64,000 nucleotides of DNA from M3007 sp041736625 (lineage in GTDB: Bacteria > Bacteroidota > Bacteroidia > Chitinophagales > Saprospiraceae): positions 1 to 64,000 of the forward strand of contig JBGSTG010000142.1 in NCBI GenBank assembly GCA_041736625.1. Direction: 5' to 3'. Below the pieces are notes generated by a model. It was not told where the DNA came from, ran no database searches, and worked only from the letters and a program-made list of their open reading frames with translations. Made by a program: the position numbers and the translations under genes. Shown here one piece after another: positions 1-8,582 of the stretch (its first letter is position 1; every line of letters begins with the position of its first letter).

Positions 1-650
1 GCGCCGTCCTGGCGGTCGCGCGCCAGCACGATGCGCCGGCGGTCGCGGGTTGCGAGCGCGCCGTCGACCCGTTGCAGAAACCCGGGAGTGATGGGTGGTT
101 TTATGCCTTTGCGAACGAAGGTTTTATCGTGTACCTGCAAAAAAAGTGCAGTGTCGTCGGTGGTTTCCAGCGATACCCACGCGCGGGCTTTCGGTATTTT
201 GTTGTTGCGGTAGTCCGAAGACAGCCCGTTCCAGGCATCTTCCAGGCGCCCGGTGTTTGGCAAGGTGTAGGAGTAGCGCGTCGTTTGACGGAAGCCCTGC
301 CAATACAAGGGCAACCAATTTTGGAAGTGGTAGTGGCAGTCCTGTTCCATCGCCGCGAGGGGCGGCAATTGGGTCAATAGCGCTTCGACGAGCCCGCTTT
401 CGTGTTTGCCACCCCGGTACGCCGGCAAGAGGTAAGGCCCCATCATTTTGCACAATGGGGGCATGGCCACGTATCGGAAACCCCACTTTCGTTTCAGGAA
501 ATAAGGCCATACCGCCACCGGTTTGCCACCTTTTTCAACCACTGCCGCCGCCCAGTGGCCCTCGGTGCACACCGCATCCAGATACCAGTCGTGCAGGAAC
601 AGCGGTAAATCGGGCGCCTGTCGGCAAAAAGTGGCGTAAGCCTGTTTCAT
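1..650 (-). CDS. FemAB/GNAT-like acyltransferase family protein, 3' end cut by window
   Basis: An open frame runs from an ATG at 650 to the window edge without a stop, so the C-terminal part is missing. The N-terminal 216 residues align by eye with the complete gene at 40106-41065. Shared blocks include WYLDAVCTEGHW against WWLDAVCTPGNW, a PYFLKRKWGFR-type strand, a YWQGFRQTTRY block and a later charged helix. Proteins of this kind resemble the FemAB/GNAT superfamily, which transfers acyl or aminoacyl groups; the substrate cannot be read from the sequence. No signal peptide is visible. Upstream, a degenerate box GACTTTTA ends four bases before the ATG, and a short GGAATGCG-type repeat fills the gap to the Nudix gene. 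The family is fairly secure and the function is not. Confidence 0.6.
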   Translation of the reverse strand, partial: MKQAYATFCRQAPDLPLFLHDWYLDAVCTEGHWAAAVVEKGGKPVAVWPYFLKRKWGFRYVAMPPLCKMMGPYLLPAYRGGKHESGLVEALLTQLPPLAAMEQDCHYHFQNWLPLYWQGFRQTTRYSYTLPNTGRLEDAWNGLSSDYRNNKIPKARAWVSLETTDDTALFLQVHDKTFVRKGIKPPITPGFLQRVDGALATRDRRRIVLARDRQDG

Positions 651-678
651 GCCGTAAAAGTCCGGAATCTTCGCATAA

Positions 679-711
679 TTCCGCATTCGACATTCCGCAT
701 TCCGCATTCGA
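679..711. repeat. Single arm of GGAATGCG-type tandem repeat
   Basis: This spacer consists of ATTCCGCATTCGACATTCCGC-like units of about 12 bases. It is the same family as the elements at 11981-12119 and 14590-14690, here with only one arm. It ends at the stop codon of the Nudix gene. Confidence 0.75.
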
Positions 712-1185
712 TCACCCTTCGACCCACTTGTTTCCAAACTGTTCCCAGAACTCCAGCACCTTGCTGCGGGTAGGAAACTCGGAATAGATGTCGTTGCGGC
801 GGATGCACTGAATGGCGTGCAAGGTAGCTTTGGATACCTCTTCGGGCAGATCGTCGGTGGGTAGCCAATGCACACCCAGGAACTTTTTGGGCTCCAGAGA
901 TTCGGGTTCGCCGTGAAAGCGCGTGGCCTTAAAATAAAGTACGAGCAGGTTCTCGTCTTTTTTCAGTTTATGCCTGTGGAGCACGTGAATAAGCGTCATG
1001 TCGGCGGGCTCCACGTGAATCCCGGCCTCCTCACTGGCCTCCCGCGCGAGGGCCTCCCGGGCGAATTCGTGGTCTTCCACGGTACCACCGATGAGGGAAT
1101 AACGACCGCCGTTTTTTTTAGTCTGGCGCAAAAACAACCACTTGCTGTTGTCTTCCAGAATGAGGCGAACCGCAAAAGTCAGCAT
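712..1185 (-). CDS. Nudix hydrolase
   Basis: The protein is 157 residues and probably hydrolyses a nucleoside diphosphate linked to another group. The Nudix box is complete: G, five residues, E, seven residues, then REASEEAGI, near residues 33-56, giving the metal-binding REuxEExGu core. The protein starts directly with the fold's first strand (MLTFAVRLILED), so the ATG at 1185 is a good start. It has no signal peptide and is probably cytosolic. The substrate cannot be told from sequence alone; housecleaning of oxidised or modified nucleotides is typical of such small members. Confidence 0.88.
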   Translation of the reverse strand: MLTFAVRLILEDNSKWLFLRQTKKNGGRYSLIGGTVEDHEFAREALAREASEEAGIHVEPADMTLIHVLHRHKLKKDENLLVLYFKATRFHGEPESLEPKKFLGVHWLPTDDLPEEVSKATLHAIQCIRRNDIYSEFPTRSKVLEFWEQFGNKWVEG

Positions 1186-1276
1186 ATGATGAACGGCGAA
1201 TGAGGCTTATCAATAATCCTGTAAAGTTCTGGCGCCAGTATTAATTGAATGTGAAGTTTTAATTTTTTCCAGTAAT

Positions 1277-2425
1277 TTATGCCAGGGTCAGGCGCGCGCC
1301 TTCCTGTCCGACCAATGCGCCTATGGCTACGCCCATGCCGCTGAGGCGCACGGCCACCACGGTATTCGGCCCGGTGCGCCGGATGAGGGGGCGTCTGACC
1401 GGTCCGAGCCCGAGAATGCCCGACCACCAGTAGTCGACGTCGGCCGTACAGTTGGGGCAGATAACCGTTTTCAACAAACGCACGAGCGCGCTGCGGATGA
1501 GTTCATTGTTGCCAAACTGGCTGGTGGTCTCCTCCTGCAGGGCCAAATTGCGCCCGCCGCCCAGCAAGATCCGGTTGTCGATGTTTCGGAAGTAATAATA
1601 CCCCCGATCATAGTGAAAGCAGCCTTCCAGTTGCAGGTCGGGAATGGGGCGGGTGATGAGCACCTGGTTGCGGGCGGGAGTGACCTCCAGGCCCGGGAGG
1701 AGTTGCTGGGCAAATCCGTTGACCGCCACCAGCACACGGGGCACCAGGATCGACCATCCGAAGCTGGATTGGAGCAGCACACCCTGATTGCTGTCCTCCA
1801 GGTGGGCAATTCCGGCGCCGAAAAACAGGCGTACGCCTTCTGCTTCGGCGCGTTTGATGAACGCCTGCATCATACGGCCCGTGTGCACCTGACCCTCCGC
1901 CTGGTTGTGTATCAGGTGGCGGATGTTTTGAAACCCGAAGGAGGCGATACGCTCATCCGTCTTGCGGTACACCTCCGGATGACCGGTAATGCGTTGCATC
2001 CGCTCATTCCAGTGGGGCATTTGTTCCAGACACCGGGTGTACACTTCGTCGTCGTCGTCCGTAAACATTTCATACCCGCCGTGCTGCTGAAAATCCAGCG
2101 CTTCGTCGCCAATGAGGCTGCGCAATGCCTGAAGGCCACGCCAGCGCAGATCCACCACGCTCAGCACCTCGTCTTCGCCGTCTTCTTCGGCGTCGTCGAG
2201 CAACTCGGTCATGGAGCCAAAGCAAGCGAACCCGGCGTTGCGGGTGCTGGCGCCGATGGGCAGCGTCCCGCGTTCGAACACCGCCACCTGCAGCCGGGGG
2301 TTGAGCCGGCGTATCTCTATGGCGGCGCTCAGGCCTACCAACCCGGCGCCGATGACCGCCACGTCGATGTTGTTCAAAAAAGTCTCACGCTCCCAGTAAC
2401 TCAGGTTGTAGGTCAGTTGATGCAT
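1277..2425 (-). CDS. FAD-dependent oxidoreductase (DAO family)
   Basis: This 382-residue flavoprotein has the dinucleotide-binding motif VAVIGAGLVGLSAAIE near residues 22-37, followed by an acidic residue (FERG) that binds the FAD ribose. A second segment, STRNAGFACFGS, matches the GASxxNxG region of D-amino-acid oxidase-like enzymes such as glycine oxidase and gamma-glutamylputrescine oxidase. The C-terminal DYWWSGILGLGPVRRPLI and VRLSGMGVAIGAL blocks also fit that group. It likely oxidises an amine or amino acid with oxygen, but the substrate is not inferable. No pathway partner lies next to it; the VanW gene diverges from it. Confidence 0.82.
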   Translation of the reverse strand: MHQLTYNLSYWERETFLNNIDVAVIGAGLVGLSAAIEIRRLNPRLQVAVFERGTLPIGASTRNAGFACFGSMTELLDDAEEDGEDEVLSVVDLRWRGLQALRSLIGDEALDFQQHGGYEMFTDDDDEVYTRCLEQMPHWNERMQRITGHPEVYRKTDERIASFGFQNIRHLIHNQAEGQVHTGRMMQAFIKRAEAEGVRLFFGAGIAHLEDSNQGVLLQSSFGWSILVPRVLVAVNGFAQQLLPGLEVTPARNQVLITRPIPDLQLEGCFHYDRGYYYFRNIDNRILLGGGRNLALQEETTSQFGNNELIRSALVRLLKTVICPNCTADVDYWWSGILGLGPVRRPLIRRTGPNTVVAVRLSGMGVAIGALVGQEGARLTLA

Positions 2426-2555
2426 TTTCTTTCGTTAAAAAAACCGCAGCAATAGCATTGCTATTTGAATAATCCGGTAAATGTCCGGGGAATTTTGGAC
2501 TTTTGGGTCAGGGAAAATACAAAAACGTCCGGTGTCGACTTCCAACAACAGCATT

Positions 2556-3347
2556 ATGCAGCCCCGCAGGCGCTCCGGATGGCGTCGGTACGCAGGTAAA
2601 TGGGTTTACCGGGCACAGCGGCACGGTGTGTGGTGGCTGTACGGCACGCGCTTTGCCACTTTCCGGCATGAACCATTGCCCGAAGGGGTGTTTGTGCACC
2701 AAACCCCTTTGTTGAGGCAGTTGCGCGCAGTGGATATGCAGCTGCAGTACAACAAGATCACGAACCTGCGCCTGGCCGCCGAAGCCATTGACGGGCTGCT
2801 GATCCGCCCCGGAGAGGTGTTCTCCTTTTGGAAAAGGGTGGGTCGCCCCAGCGCCCGACGCGGTTTTCTGGAAGGGATGGTGTTGCAGGACGGCCGCGTG
2901 CAGCGGGGCATAGGCGGCGGACTTTGCCAGATGGGAAACCTGCTGCACTGGATGGTGTTGCACACCCCCCTCACCGTGACCGAACGCTGGCGCCACAGCT
3001 ACGACGTTTTCCCCGACGAAAACCGGACCCTCCCCTTCGGGTCGGGAGCAACCTTAGCCTATAACTACATTGACCTGCAATTCCGGAACGATACGCGCCA
3101 AAACTGGCAAATACGGGTCTGGCTCAGCGACACCCATCTGCACGGAGAACTTCGTTGCGATCAACCTTTGCCTTATCGCTACGAAGTGTTCGAACAGTCG
3201 CACTGGATGCAACACGAACCCTGGGGCGGGTACTCCAGGCACAACGTATTGGCCAGGCGAACGCACCGGGACGGAGCGATCCTTTATGAAGAAGTACTGC
3301 TGGAAAATCACGCGTTGATGATGTATTCGCCGTTTTTAAACCCTTGA
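2556..3347 (+). CDS. VanW family protein
   Basis: The frame is open from 2481, but the ATG at 2556 (MQPRRRSGWRRY) gives a 263-residue protein that fits the family better. The VanW core is clear: the YNKITNLRLAAEAIDGLLIRPGEVFSFWKRVG segment (positions 2737-2838), then the GGGLCQMGNLL motif, then RHSYDVFPDENRTLPFGSGAT. VanW was first seen beside vancomycin-resistance genes, but its biochemical role is unknown and most copies, like this one, have no resistance neighbours. No signal peptide is visible. It is convergent with the DUF2851 gene, with an 11-base gap. Confidence 0.85.
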   Translation: MQPRRRSGWRRYAGKWVYRAQRHGVWWLYGTRFATFRHEPLPEGVFVHQTPLLRQLRAVDMQLQYNKITNLRLAAEAIDGLLIRPGEVFSFWKRVGRPSARRGFLEGMVLQDGRVQRGIGGGLCQMGNLLHWMVLHTPLTVTERWRHSYDVFPDENRTLPFGSGATLAYNYIDLQFRNDTRQNWQIRVWLSDTHLHGELRCDQPLPYRYEVFEQSHWMQHEPWGGYSRHNVLARRTHRDGAILYEEVLLENHALMMYSPFLNP

Positions 3348-3358
3348 CGATTGGGCTG

Positions 3359-4627
3359 TTATTTCAGCAGGTACGCGCCCACCGGGCATTCCAGGCAACG
3401 CCTGGCGTCGCAATAATTCGTTTTTAAGTGCAGCAGCGCCTGCGATTGCGACGCGTCGCCCACTTGTTCGCCCAGTTGGCGCCAACCGGCAATCACCTTG
3501 TTGTCCTCTGCCGGCAGGGCTTCCAGCAGGGAAATCGCCTGATCGCACAGGGCGGGCTGCCCATGCCGCCGTCCGTAGTGGAACATCGCGGGTACCACAG
3601 TGTTGATCAGCAATCCGCCCACCAAATCGGGACCTGGTACTTTTTCCAGCGCCACAGAAGGGCAGTCGAAGCGGTAATGCGTCAGCCAATATGCGGAGGG
3701 GGGCAACGTAAATAAAGCTTCTACTTCGGCCCGGTCGGTTGCCTCCAGCACCGCGCTGAACAGGTTGGTTCGACTGTGCAGCAGGCTCGACAGTTGTGCC
3801 AGCCGCACGGTGGGAAATCCGGCAGGCCGCAAGCGAAAAAACTTCCATACAGAACGGTCCATCGGCTGGAGACGGTATTTATGCCGCAAAAACCGGTACT
3901 CTTTGGCGAGCATCGACGGGTAGTCGTCGGCAAAAGGCTCCTCCAGAAATCCCGCCTGGCCGAACAGGAGCGCTTCGATCTGCATCCATTGGTGCCGGTG
4001 CCGGGCGATCAGCGAAAGGGGGGTGGCCCGGGCCAGCCATTCGAAGGGTTCGGTGTTCACCTTCAAACCGTAATGGCGCGCCAGCAATCGGTAGAACATT
4101 TCCTCCCAATGATTGCCGGTATCGTGCAGCACCTGTTCGACCAACCCCGTTTTGATCTCCAGGCGTTCGACCAGCAGCCTGTCCTGCCAGTTCTTGCGCA
4201 GCAATGCCGGCGTCTGCGACCATTCGGCCGAGCAGGGGATCCACCGCTGCTCGTGCGCCAGGCGGAACCAGGTTTGCTGGAGCCGGGCCGGAATGCGCGA
4301 GCGCAGGGCCAGACAGGGCATACGCCTGCCCTCCGGCGTGTGGATGGGCGTGTCTTCGTCGAGCACCACATGCAGCACCACGTTCCGGTAGGCGTCGTCG
4401 GCGTCGTGTCGGTGGGCCAACCAGTCGGAGGCCCTGACGTGCATTTCCACATTGCCCGCCCAGAGCGTGTCGCCGATGCGAATGCGGGCGTTAAAAAAGT
4501 CGGGGCCCGCGTGGCTGTTCCATTCTCCGGGATGCAGGATGTCCAAAATTTCACCCTGGGTGGTGCGCAGTTCGGACGCATCGAAGCGTCGGGTGCGCCA
4601 GATAAAATGCAGGAATTCCTCGCGCAT
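3359..4627 (-). CDS. DUF2851 family protein
   Basis: The protein is 422 residues and starts MREEFLHFIWRTRRF. It carries the hallmark GEWNSHAGPDFFNARIRI and WAGNVEMHVRASDW segments typical of DUF2851, a family common in Bacteroidota. A C-terminal cysteine cluster, YCDARRCLECPVGAYLLK, could bind metal. The function is unknown. The fold of the N-terminal half resembles nuclease-like domains, but that is only an impression. No secretion signal is visible. The gene ends 11 bases from the VanW gene in convergent orientation, with no terminator between them. Confidence 0.85.
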   Translation of the reverse strand: MREEFLHFIWRTRRFDASELRTTQGEILDILHPGEWNSHAGPDFFNARIRIGDTLWAGNVEMHVRASDWLAHRHDADDAYRNVVLHVVLDEDTPIHTPEGRRMPCLALRSRIPARLQQTWFRLAHEQRWIPCSAEWSQTPALLRKNWQDRLLVERLEIKTGLVEQVLHDTGNHWEEMFYRLLARHYGLKVNTEPFEWLARATPLSLIARHRHQWMQIEALLFGQAGFLEEPFADDYPSMLAKEYRFLRHKYRLQPMDRSVWKFFRLRPAGFPTVRLAQLSSLLHSRTNLFSAVLEATDRAEVEALFTLPPSAYWLTHYRFDCPSVALEKVPGPDLVGGLLINTVVPAMFHYGRRHGQPALCDQAISLLEALPAEDNKVIAGWRQLGEQVGDASQSQALLHLKTNYCDARRCLECPVGAYLLK

Positions 4628-4828
4628 GGCAAAAGCGTTTTTGATGAACGGATGATCAAAACTCGGTCAATTTACACCTGCCGGCGGGGTAATGTCAATC
4701 GGGGCGTTCACATTTATTTTAATGAAAAATCACATAAACAATTGAATAAAAATATATTAAATGGTTTGCTTTTGTTGTTTTGGATTATGCGCGGTTGTCT
4801 GTCGGGCCGCGATTCCATCCCGAACGCC

Positions 4829-4836
4829 TACCTTTG
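4829..4836 (+). promoter_or_regulatory. TAnnTTTG promoter box of yigZ
   Basis: TACCTTTG matches the Bacteroidota -7 element. Only four bases separate it from the GTG at 4841, which predicts a leaderless mRNA and supports that start over the ATG at 4787. Confidence 0.6.
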
Positions 4837-4840
4837 TCGG

Positions 4841-5509
4841 GTGTCTGAACTACCCGATTCCTTCCACACGATTGCCGCCGCCGCCGAGGCCGAGTTTAAG
4901 GACAGGGGCAGCCGGTTTCTGGGCTACGCCTACCCGGTGCGCCACGAAGAGGAGGCCATGGTATTTGTCGAAGCCTTGCGCAAGGAGCACTTCAAAGCCC
5001 GTCACCATTGCTACGCCTGGCGTCTGGGTACAGGAGGGGATCGATTTCGCGCCAACGACGACGGAGAGCCCTCCGGAACAGCAGGCAGGCCCATTCTTGG
5101 CCGAATAGACGCTGTGGGGTTGACCGACGTAGCTGTAATCGTCGTGCGCTATTTCGGCGGCACCTTGCTGGGCACCTCCGGGCTCATCCACGCTTACCGG
5201 GAGGCCGCCGCCGCCGCACTGCAGGCCGCTTCGGTGATCGAGAAGGTGATCGAGGACACCTTTTGGCTCGATTTTGACTACGCACTCATGCCCGACCTCA
5301 TGCAGGCACTGAAAAAAGGGGATGTGCACATTCTTGCTCAGGACTTCACCGACCGCGGACGCATGCACATCGGCTTGCGTCGCGGGCAGGCGCCCGTTCA
5401 ACTGTTGCACCTGAGGGCCGCCCTGTTGAAGGTAAGCAACGACGAAGCGACCGGGCTGGAATGGCCGGCCGGGATGACTGTATCGGCAGGCGACGTCGTT
5501 TTTGTTTAA
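4841..5509 (+). CDS. yigZ: YigZ/IMPACT family protein
   Basis: A 222-residue protein is predicted from the GTG at 4841. The frame is open much further upstream, but that stretch is antisense to the DUF2851 gene; an ATG at 4787 is the alternative start. The IMPACT domain is clear: DRGSRFLGYAYPV, ARHHCYAWRLG, FRANDDGEPSGTAGRPIL and VIVVRYFGGTLLGTSGL (residues about 20-130), followed by a ferredoxin-like C-terminal domain. IMPACT-family proteins are linked to translation control and ribosome-associated functions, but the bacterial role is poorly defined. PabB follows after 12 bases, probably in one transcript. Confidence 0.9.
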   Translation: MSELPDSFHTIAAAAEAEFKDRGSRFLGYAYPVRHEEEAMVFVEALRKEHFKARHHCYAWRLGTGGDRFRANDDGEPSGTAGRPILGRIDAVGLTDVAVIVVRYFGGTLLGTSGLIHAYREAAAAALQAASVIEKVIEDTFWLDFDYALMPDLMQALKKGDVHILAQDFTDRGRMHIGLRRGQAPVQLLHLRAALLKVSNDEATGLEWPAGMTVSAGDVVFV

Positions 5510-5521
5510 ATTTCCGCCCTT

Positions 5522-6814
5522 ATGCGCCAAACGGAGTTTTTTCCCCTATCCAATCCGGATCAGTTGCGTCGCCAGATTTTACATTGGGCTGCCCAACACC
5601 TGAACAGCGCGGTGTTGTATGGAAGCGCCGCGCCGTCGGGCCCGGTTGGGCAGGAATGGGAATTGCTGGCCGGCGTGGGCGCTGCCCAAATGCTGACCTG
5701 CCCGGCGGGAAATGCTTTTGACGCATTGGCGTCGTGGCAGTCGGAATGTCGGGATTGGCTTTTCGGTTGTTTTGCTTACGACCTGAAAAACGAAACGGAA
5801 GCGCTGCATTCAGCGCATCCCGACCCGGTGGGGTTTCCCGATCTGTTGTTCTGGATTCCGCAAGCGGTGGTTGGTATCCGCGGAGGGCGTCTGGAGATAC
5901 ACGCACTGGGGCAGGCGCCCCGCGAGGTGTTGACAGAAATATTATCGGTTGATCCTGTGGATGCCGGTACGGGTCAATCCGTTGTCCTTCAGCCCCGCAT
6001 TTCGCGGGCCTCGTATCTGGAGTCGGTTGAAGCCATTCGTCAACACATCATCGACGGCGACGTGTACGAGCTCAATTTTTGCCAGGAGTTTTTGGCGGAA
6101 GGGGTGAGCATCCGTCCGTTGGAGGTGTTTGAGCGACTGATGGCGCTGAGCAACGCGCCTTTTTCGGCCTGGCTCCGCGCAGAAGATCGGTACGCGCTGT
6201 GCGCCAGTCCGGAGCGTTTTTTGAAACACCAAAACGGCAAGTTGTATTCCCAGCCCATCAAGGGCACCCGGGGCCGGGGCGTCAATGCGGTAGCGGATGC
6301 GCGCATTCGCGCGGAACTGCTTGGCAGCGAGAAAGACCGGGCGGAGAACGTGATGATCGTAGATCTGGTGCGCAACGACCTGGCGCGCAATTGCATTCCC
6401 GGCTCGGTGGTTGTCGACGAACTGTTCGGCATTTACACCTTTCAAACGGTGCACCAGATGATCTCTACGGTGCGCGGCACGTTGCGGCCGGACGTACACC
6501 CGCTGGCGGCCCTGCGCGACGCATTTCCGATGGGCAGCATGACCGGTGCGCCCAAGGTGATGGCCATGACTTTGATTGAACGGTACGAGTCGAGCCGGCG
6601 GGGGCTGTATTCAGGTGCCATCGGCTACATCGCGCCGAACGGCGATTTCGACTTCAACGTGGTGATCCGCACCATTCTGTACCACGCCGGCCGGCAGTGT
6701 GTGTCCGCCTCGGTCGGGGGCGCCATCGTGTACGACTCCCGTCCGGAGGAGGAGTATGCAGAATGTATGGTGAAGGTGAACGCGCTGAAAAGGGCGCTGA
6801 TGATGCCGGAATAA
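5522..6814 (+). CDS. pabB: Aminodeoxychorismate synthase component I (PabB-like)
   Basis: This 430-residue chorismate-binding enzyme makes 4-amino-4-deoxychorismate for folate synthesis, using ammonia from a PabA subunit. The C-terminal catalytic domain has QPIKGTRGRG near residue 246, where the lysine is the nucleophile typical of PabB; anthranilate synthase TrpE usually has alanine there. MIVDLVRNDLARN, FPMGSMTGAPKVMAM and LYSGAIGYIAPNGDFDFNVVIRT are further family blocks. No PabA or PabC lies beside it. It follows yigZ by 12 bases and is convergent with the ABC permease gene, 12 bases away. Confidence 0.9.
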   Translation: MRQTEFFPLSNPDQLRRQILHWAAQHLNSAVLYGSAAPSGPVGQEWELLAGVGAAQMLTCPAGNAFDALASWQSECRDWLFGCFAYDLKNETEALHSAHPDPVGFPDLLFWIPQAVVGIRGGRLEIHALGQAPREVLTEILSVDPVDAGTGQSVVLQPRISRASYLESVEAIRQHIIDGDVYELNFCQEFLAEGVSIRPLEVFERLMALSNAPFSAWLRAEDRYALCASPERFLKHQNGKLYSQPIKGTRGRGVNAVADARIRAELLGSEKDRAENVMIVDLVRNDLARNCIPGSVVVDELFGIYTFQTVHQMISTVRGTLRPDVHPLAALRDAFPMGSMTGAPKVMAMTLIERYESSRRGLYSGAIGYIAPNGDFDFNVVIRTILYHAGRQCVSASVGGAIVYDSRPEEEYAECMVKVNALKRALMMPE

Positions 6815-6826
6815 TTTGGGCCTGGG

Positions 6827-7909
6827 CTACCGCTTTCCCACGGCGTCCCGCACGCCATTACCCACCACGTTGAACGCCCAGATGGTGAGCGCGATCACGG
6901 CGGCCGGGGCCATGGCCGCCACCCAGCGCCCGCTGAGCGCCAGCCCGTAATTTTCGCTGAGCATGGAACCCCAGGAGGGGGCAGGCGGCTGCATGCCAAA
7001 CCCCAGGAAACTGAGCCCGGACTCCAGCAATATGGCGGTGGAAAAAGCGCCGGCCAGCACCACGGTCAGCGGCCCCAACAGGTTGGGCAGCAGATGGCGC
7101 CAGGCGATGCGCCATGCCGGCAGCCCCAGGTTGTGGGCGGCCTCGACGAAAGTCCGCGCGCGCAGGGCCATCACCTGGCCGCGCACCAAACGCGCTACGT
7201 CTACCCACAAGGTGAGGCCCAGGGCCAGGAACACCGCTCCGGCGCTCCGCCCCAGGGCCATGACGAAAGCAAAGACCATGAGCAGGGTGGGTATAGACCA
7301 GAAGGTGTTGATCAACAGCATCACGAGCGCGTCGGTGCGGCCGCCGAAATAACCGCCCAGCGCACCGAGCACCAGCCCGATGGTGAGCGCCACCCCTACT
7401 GCCAGTGCTCCGGCGGAAAGCGATACCCGGTAGCCCAGGAGGAGACGGCTGAAAATGCAACGGCCGAACGCGTCGGCGCCCAAAGGGAGGCAACGGCTGA
7501 CAACAGGGTTACCGGTATCCCGCACAAGGTTCCGGTGGAAAACAACGGGGTAAGCGCCCTCCGGGCTGATGCCGACGGCATATACGGAGTCGCCTTTGAC
7601 CTCAAACGAGTGTTGCCGGATCAGCACCGGCGTGTACGGCAATGGGGCGCCGAAAAAAAGGCTGCGCAACCACGCAGGTTGTTCAACGGGGCCGGAGGGT
7701 TTGAGCGCCAACATTTCCGAGCAGGTTCCGGCCGACGCCTGCGACAAACCCGGCATTTGGAGGTTGGCGTCCGGCGTCCGGTCGGGGGCTACGCCGTAAC
7801 CAAAAACCGCCAGCAACACCGCCAAGCACAAGTACCCGAAAGCCGCCAGGGCCAGGTGGTTGCGCCGGAAACGGCGCCCGAAAGACGGGGGTTGGTCGTT
7901 ATGGTTCAT
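6827..7909 (-). CDS. ABC transporter permease, DppC/OppC type
   Basis: The protein is 360 residues with an N-terminal membrane anchor (HLALAAFGYLCLAVLLAVFGYG), a long periplasmic loop and then five or so membrane segments. The EAA loop that contacts the ATPase is visible as EAAHNLGLPAWRIAWRHLLP, followed by ESGLSFLGFGMQPPAPSWG, the signature of dipeptide/oligopeptide permease C subunits. It should pair with a DppB-like permease, ATPases and a binding protein, but none is adjacent, so partners must be encoded elsewhere. Peptide or nickel uptake are both possible. Confidence 0.87.
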   Translation of the reverse strand: MNHNDQPPSFGRRFRRNHLALAAFGYLCLAVLLAVFGYGVAPDRTPDANLQMPGLSQASAGTCSEMLALKPSGPVEQPAWLRSLFFGAPLPYTPVLIRQHSFEVKGDSVYAVGISPEGAYPVVFHRNLVRDTGNPVVSRCLPLGADAFGRCIFSRLLLGYRVSLSAGALAVGVALTIGLVLGALGGYFGGRTDALVMLLINTFWSIPTLLMVFAFVMALGRSAGAVFLALGLTLWVDVARLVRGQVMALRARTFVEAAHNLGLPAWRIAWRHLLPNLLGPLTVVLAGAFSTAILLESGLSFLGFGMQPPAPSWGSMLSENYGLALSGRWVAAMAPAAVIALTIWAFNVVGNGVRDAVGKR

Positions 7910-7964
7910 GTGCAGGTGAATTGATCCGAGGCGCTTGCGTATAATTGTCGCTTAATTCATCGTT

Positions 7965-8582
7965 ATGTGCAGCGTGAAATACTTGGTCTCCTTTGGTATG
8001 GCTATTGTTTTTGCCCATGTCCTCTTCGCACAACAACGGGTGCGCATCGACTCCATTGACCCGCAGGGCGCCTGGGCGCGCATGGAGGTGAGCCTGGGTG
8101 ATACGGTATTTGTGATGACCCTCCGCCCGGTGCGCATCACGGAAAAACGAGCGTTCAAGGACTACAAAGAACGGCAGCAATATTATTTGTACAGCCGTGC
8201 CGCCAAAAAAGTGTACCCCTATGCGGTGGAAGCACTGGAGATTTATGCGGAGTGGCAACAAGAAACGGAGGGGTTAAAACGCCGAAAGCAGCGCAAATTC
8301 GCCAAAGAGCAGCAAAAAGAGCTGGAAGAGCAGTTTGAAGCCAAGCTGAAAAAATTTACCAAAACGGAGGGAAAGGTGCTCATCAAAATGCTCGAAAGGG
8401 AGACCGGAAAGCCGTTTCACACCTTGATCAAGGAAACCCGCGGAAGCGTGACGGCCACATATTGGTACAACCTGAGCAGCATCTGGGGGTACAACCTGAA
8501 AGACGGCTACCACATCGGCGCCGACCCATTGCTCGATGAGGTGCTGATCGATTACGATTTCGGGAATCCGCTCCGCTACTGA
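7965..8582 (+). CDS. DUF4294 domain-containing protein
   Basis: This 205-residue protein has an N-terminal hydrophobic stretch (YLVSFGMAIVFAHVLFAQQ) that looks like a signal peptide cleaved after the alanine. The rest carries DUF4294, a Bacteroidota family of unknown function: LYSRAAKKVYPYAVEALEIY, a strongly charged helix (about residues 95-130) likely to be a coiled coil, and GKVLIKMLERETGKPFHTLI. It is probably periplasmic. Its stop codon directly touches the clpX stop codon, so the two genes are convergent with zero spacing. Confidence 0.85.
   Translation: MCSVKYLVSFGMAIVFAHVLFAQQRVRIDSIDPQGAWARMEVSLGDTVFVMTLRPVRITEKRAFKDYKERQQYYLYSRAAKKVYPYAVEALEIYAEWQQETEGLKRRKQRKFAKEQQKELEEQFEAKLKKFTKTEGKVLIKMLERETGKPFHTLIKETRGSVTATYWYNLSSIWGYNLKDGYHIGADPLLDEVLIDYDFGNPLRY

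Noticed and set aside
3776..4840. N-terminal extension of the YigZ frame
   Set aside because: It is antisense to the DUF2851 gene. The promoter box and GTG at 4841 give a normal-length protein.
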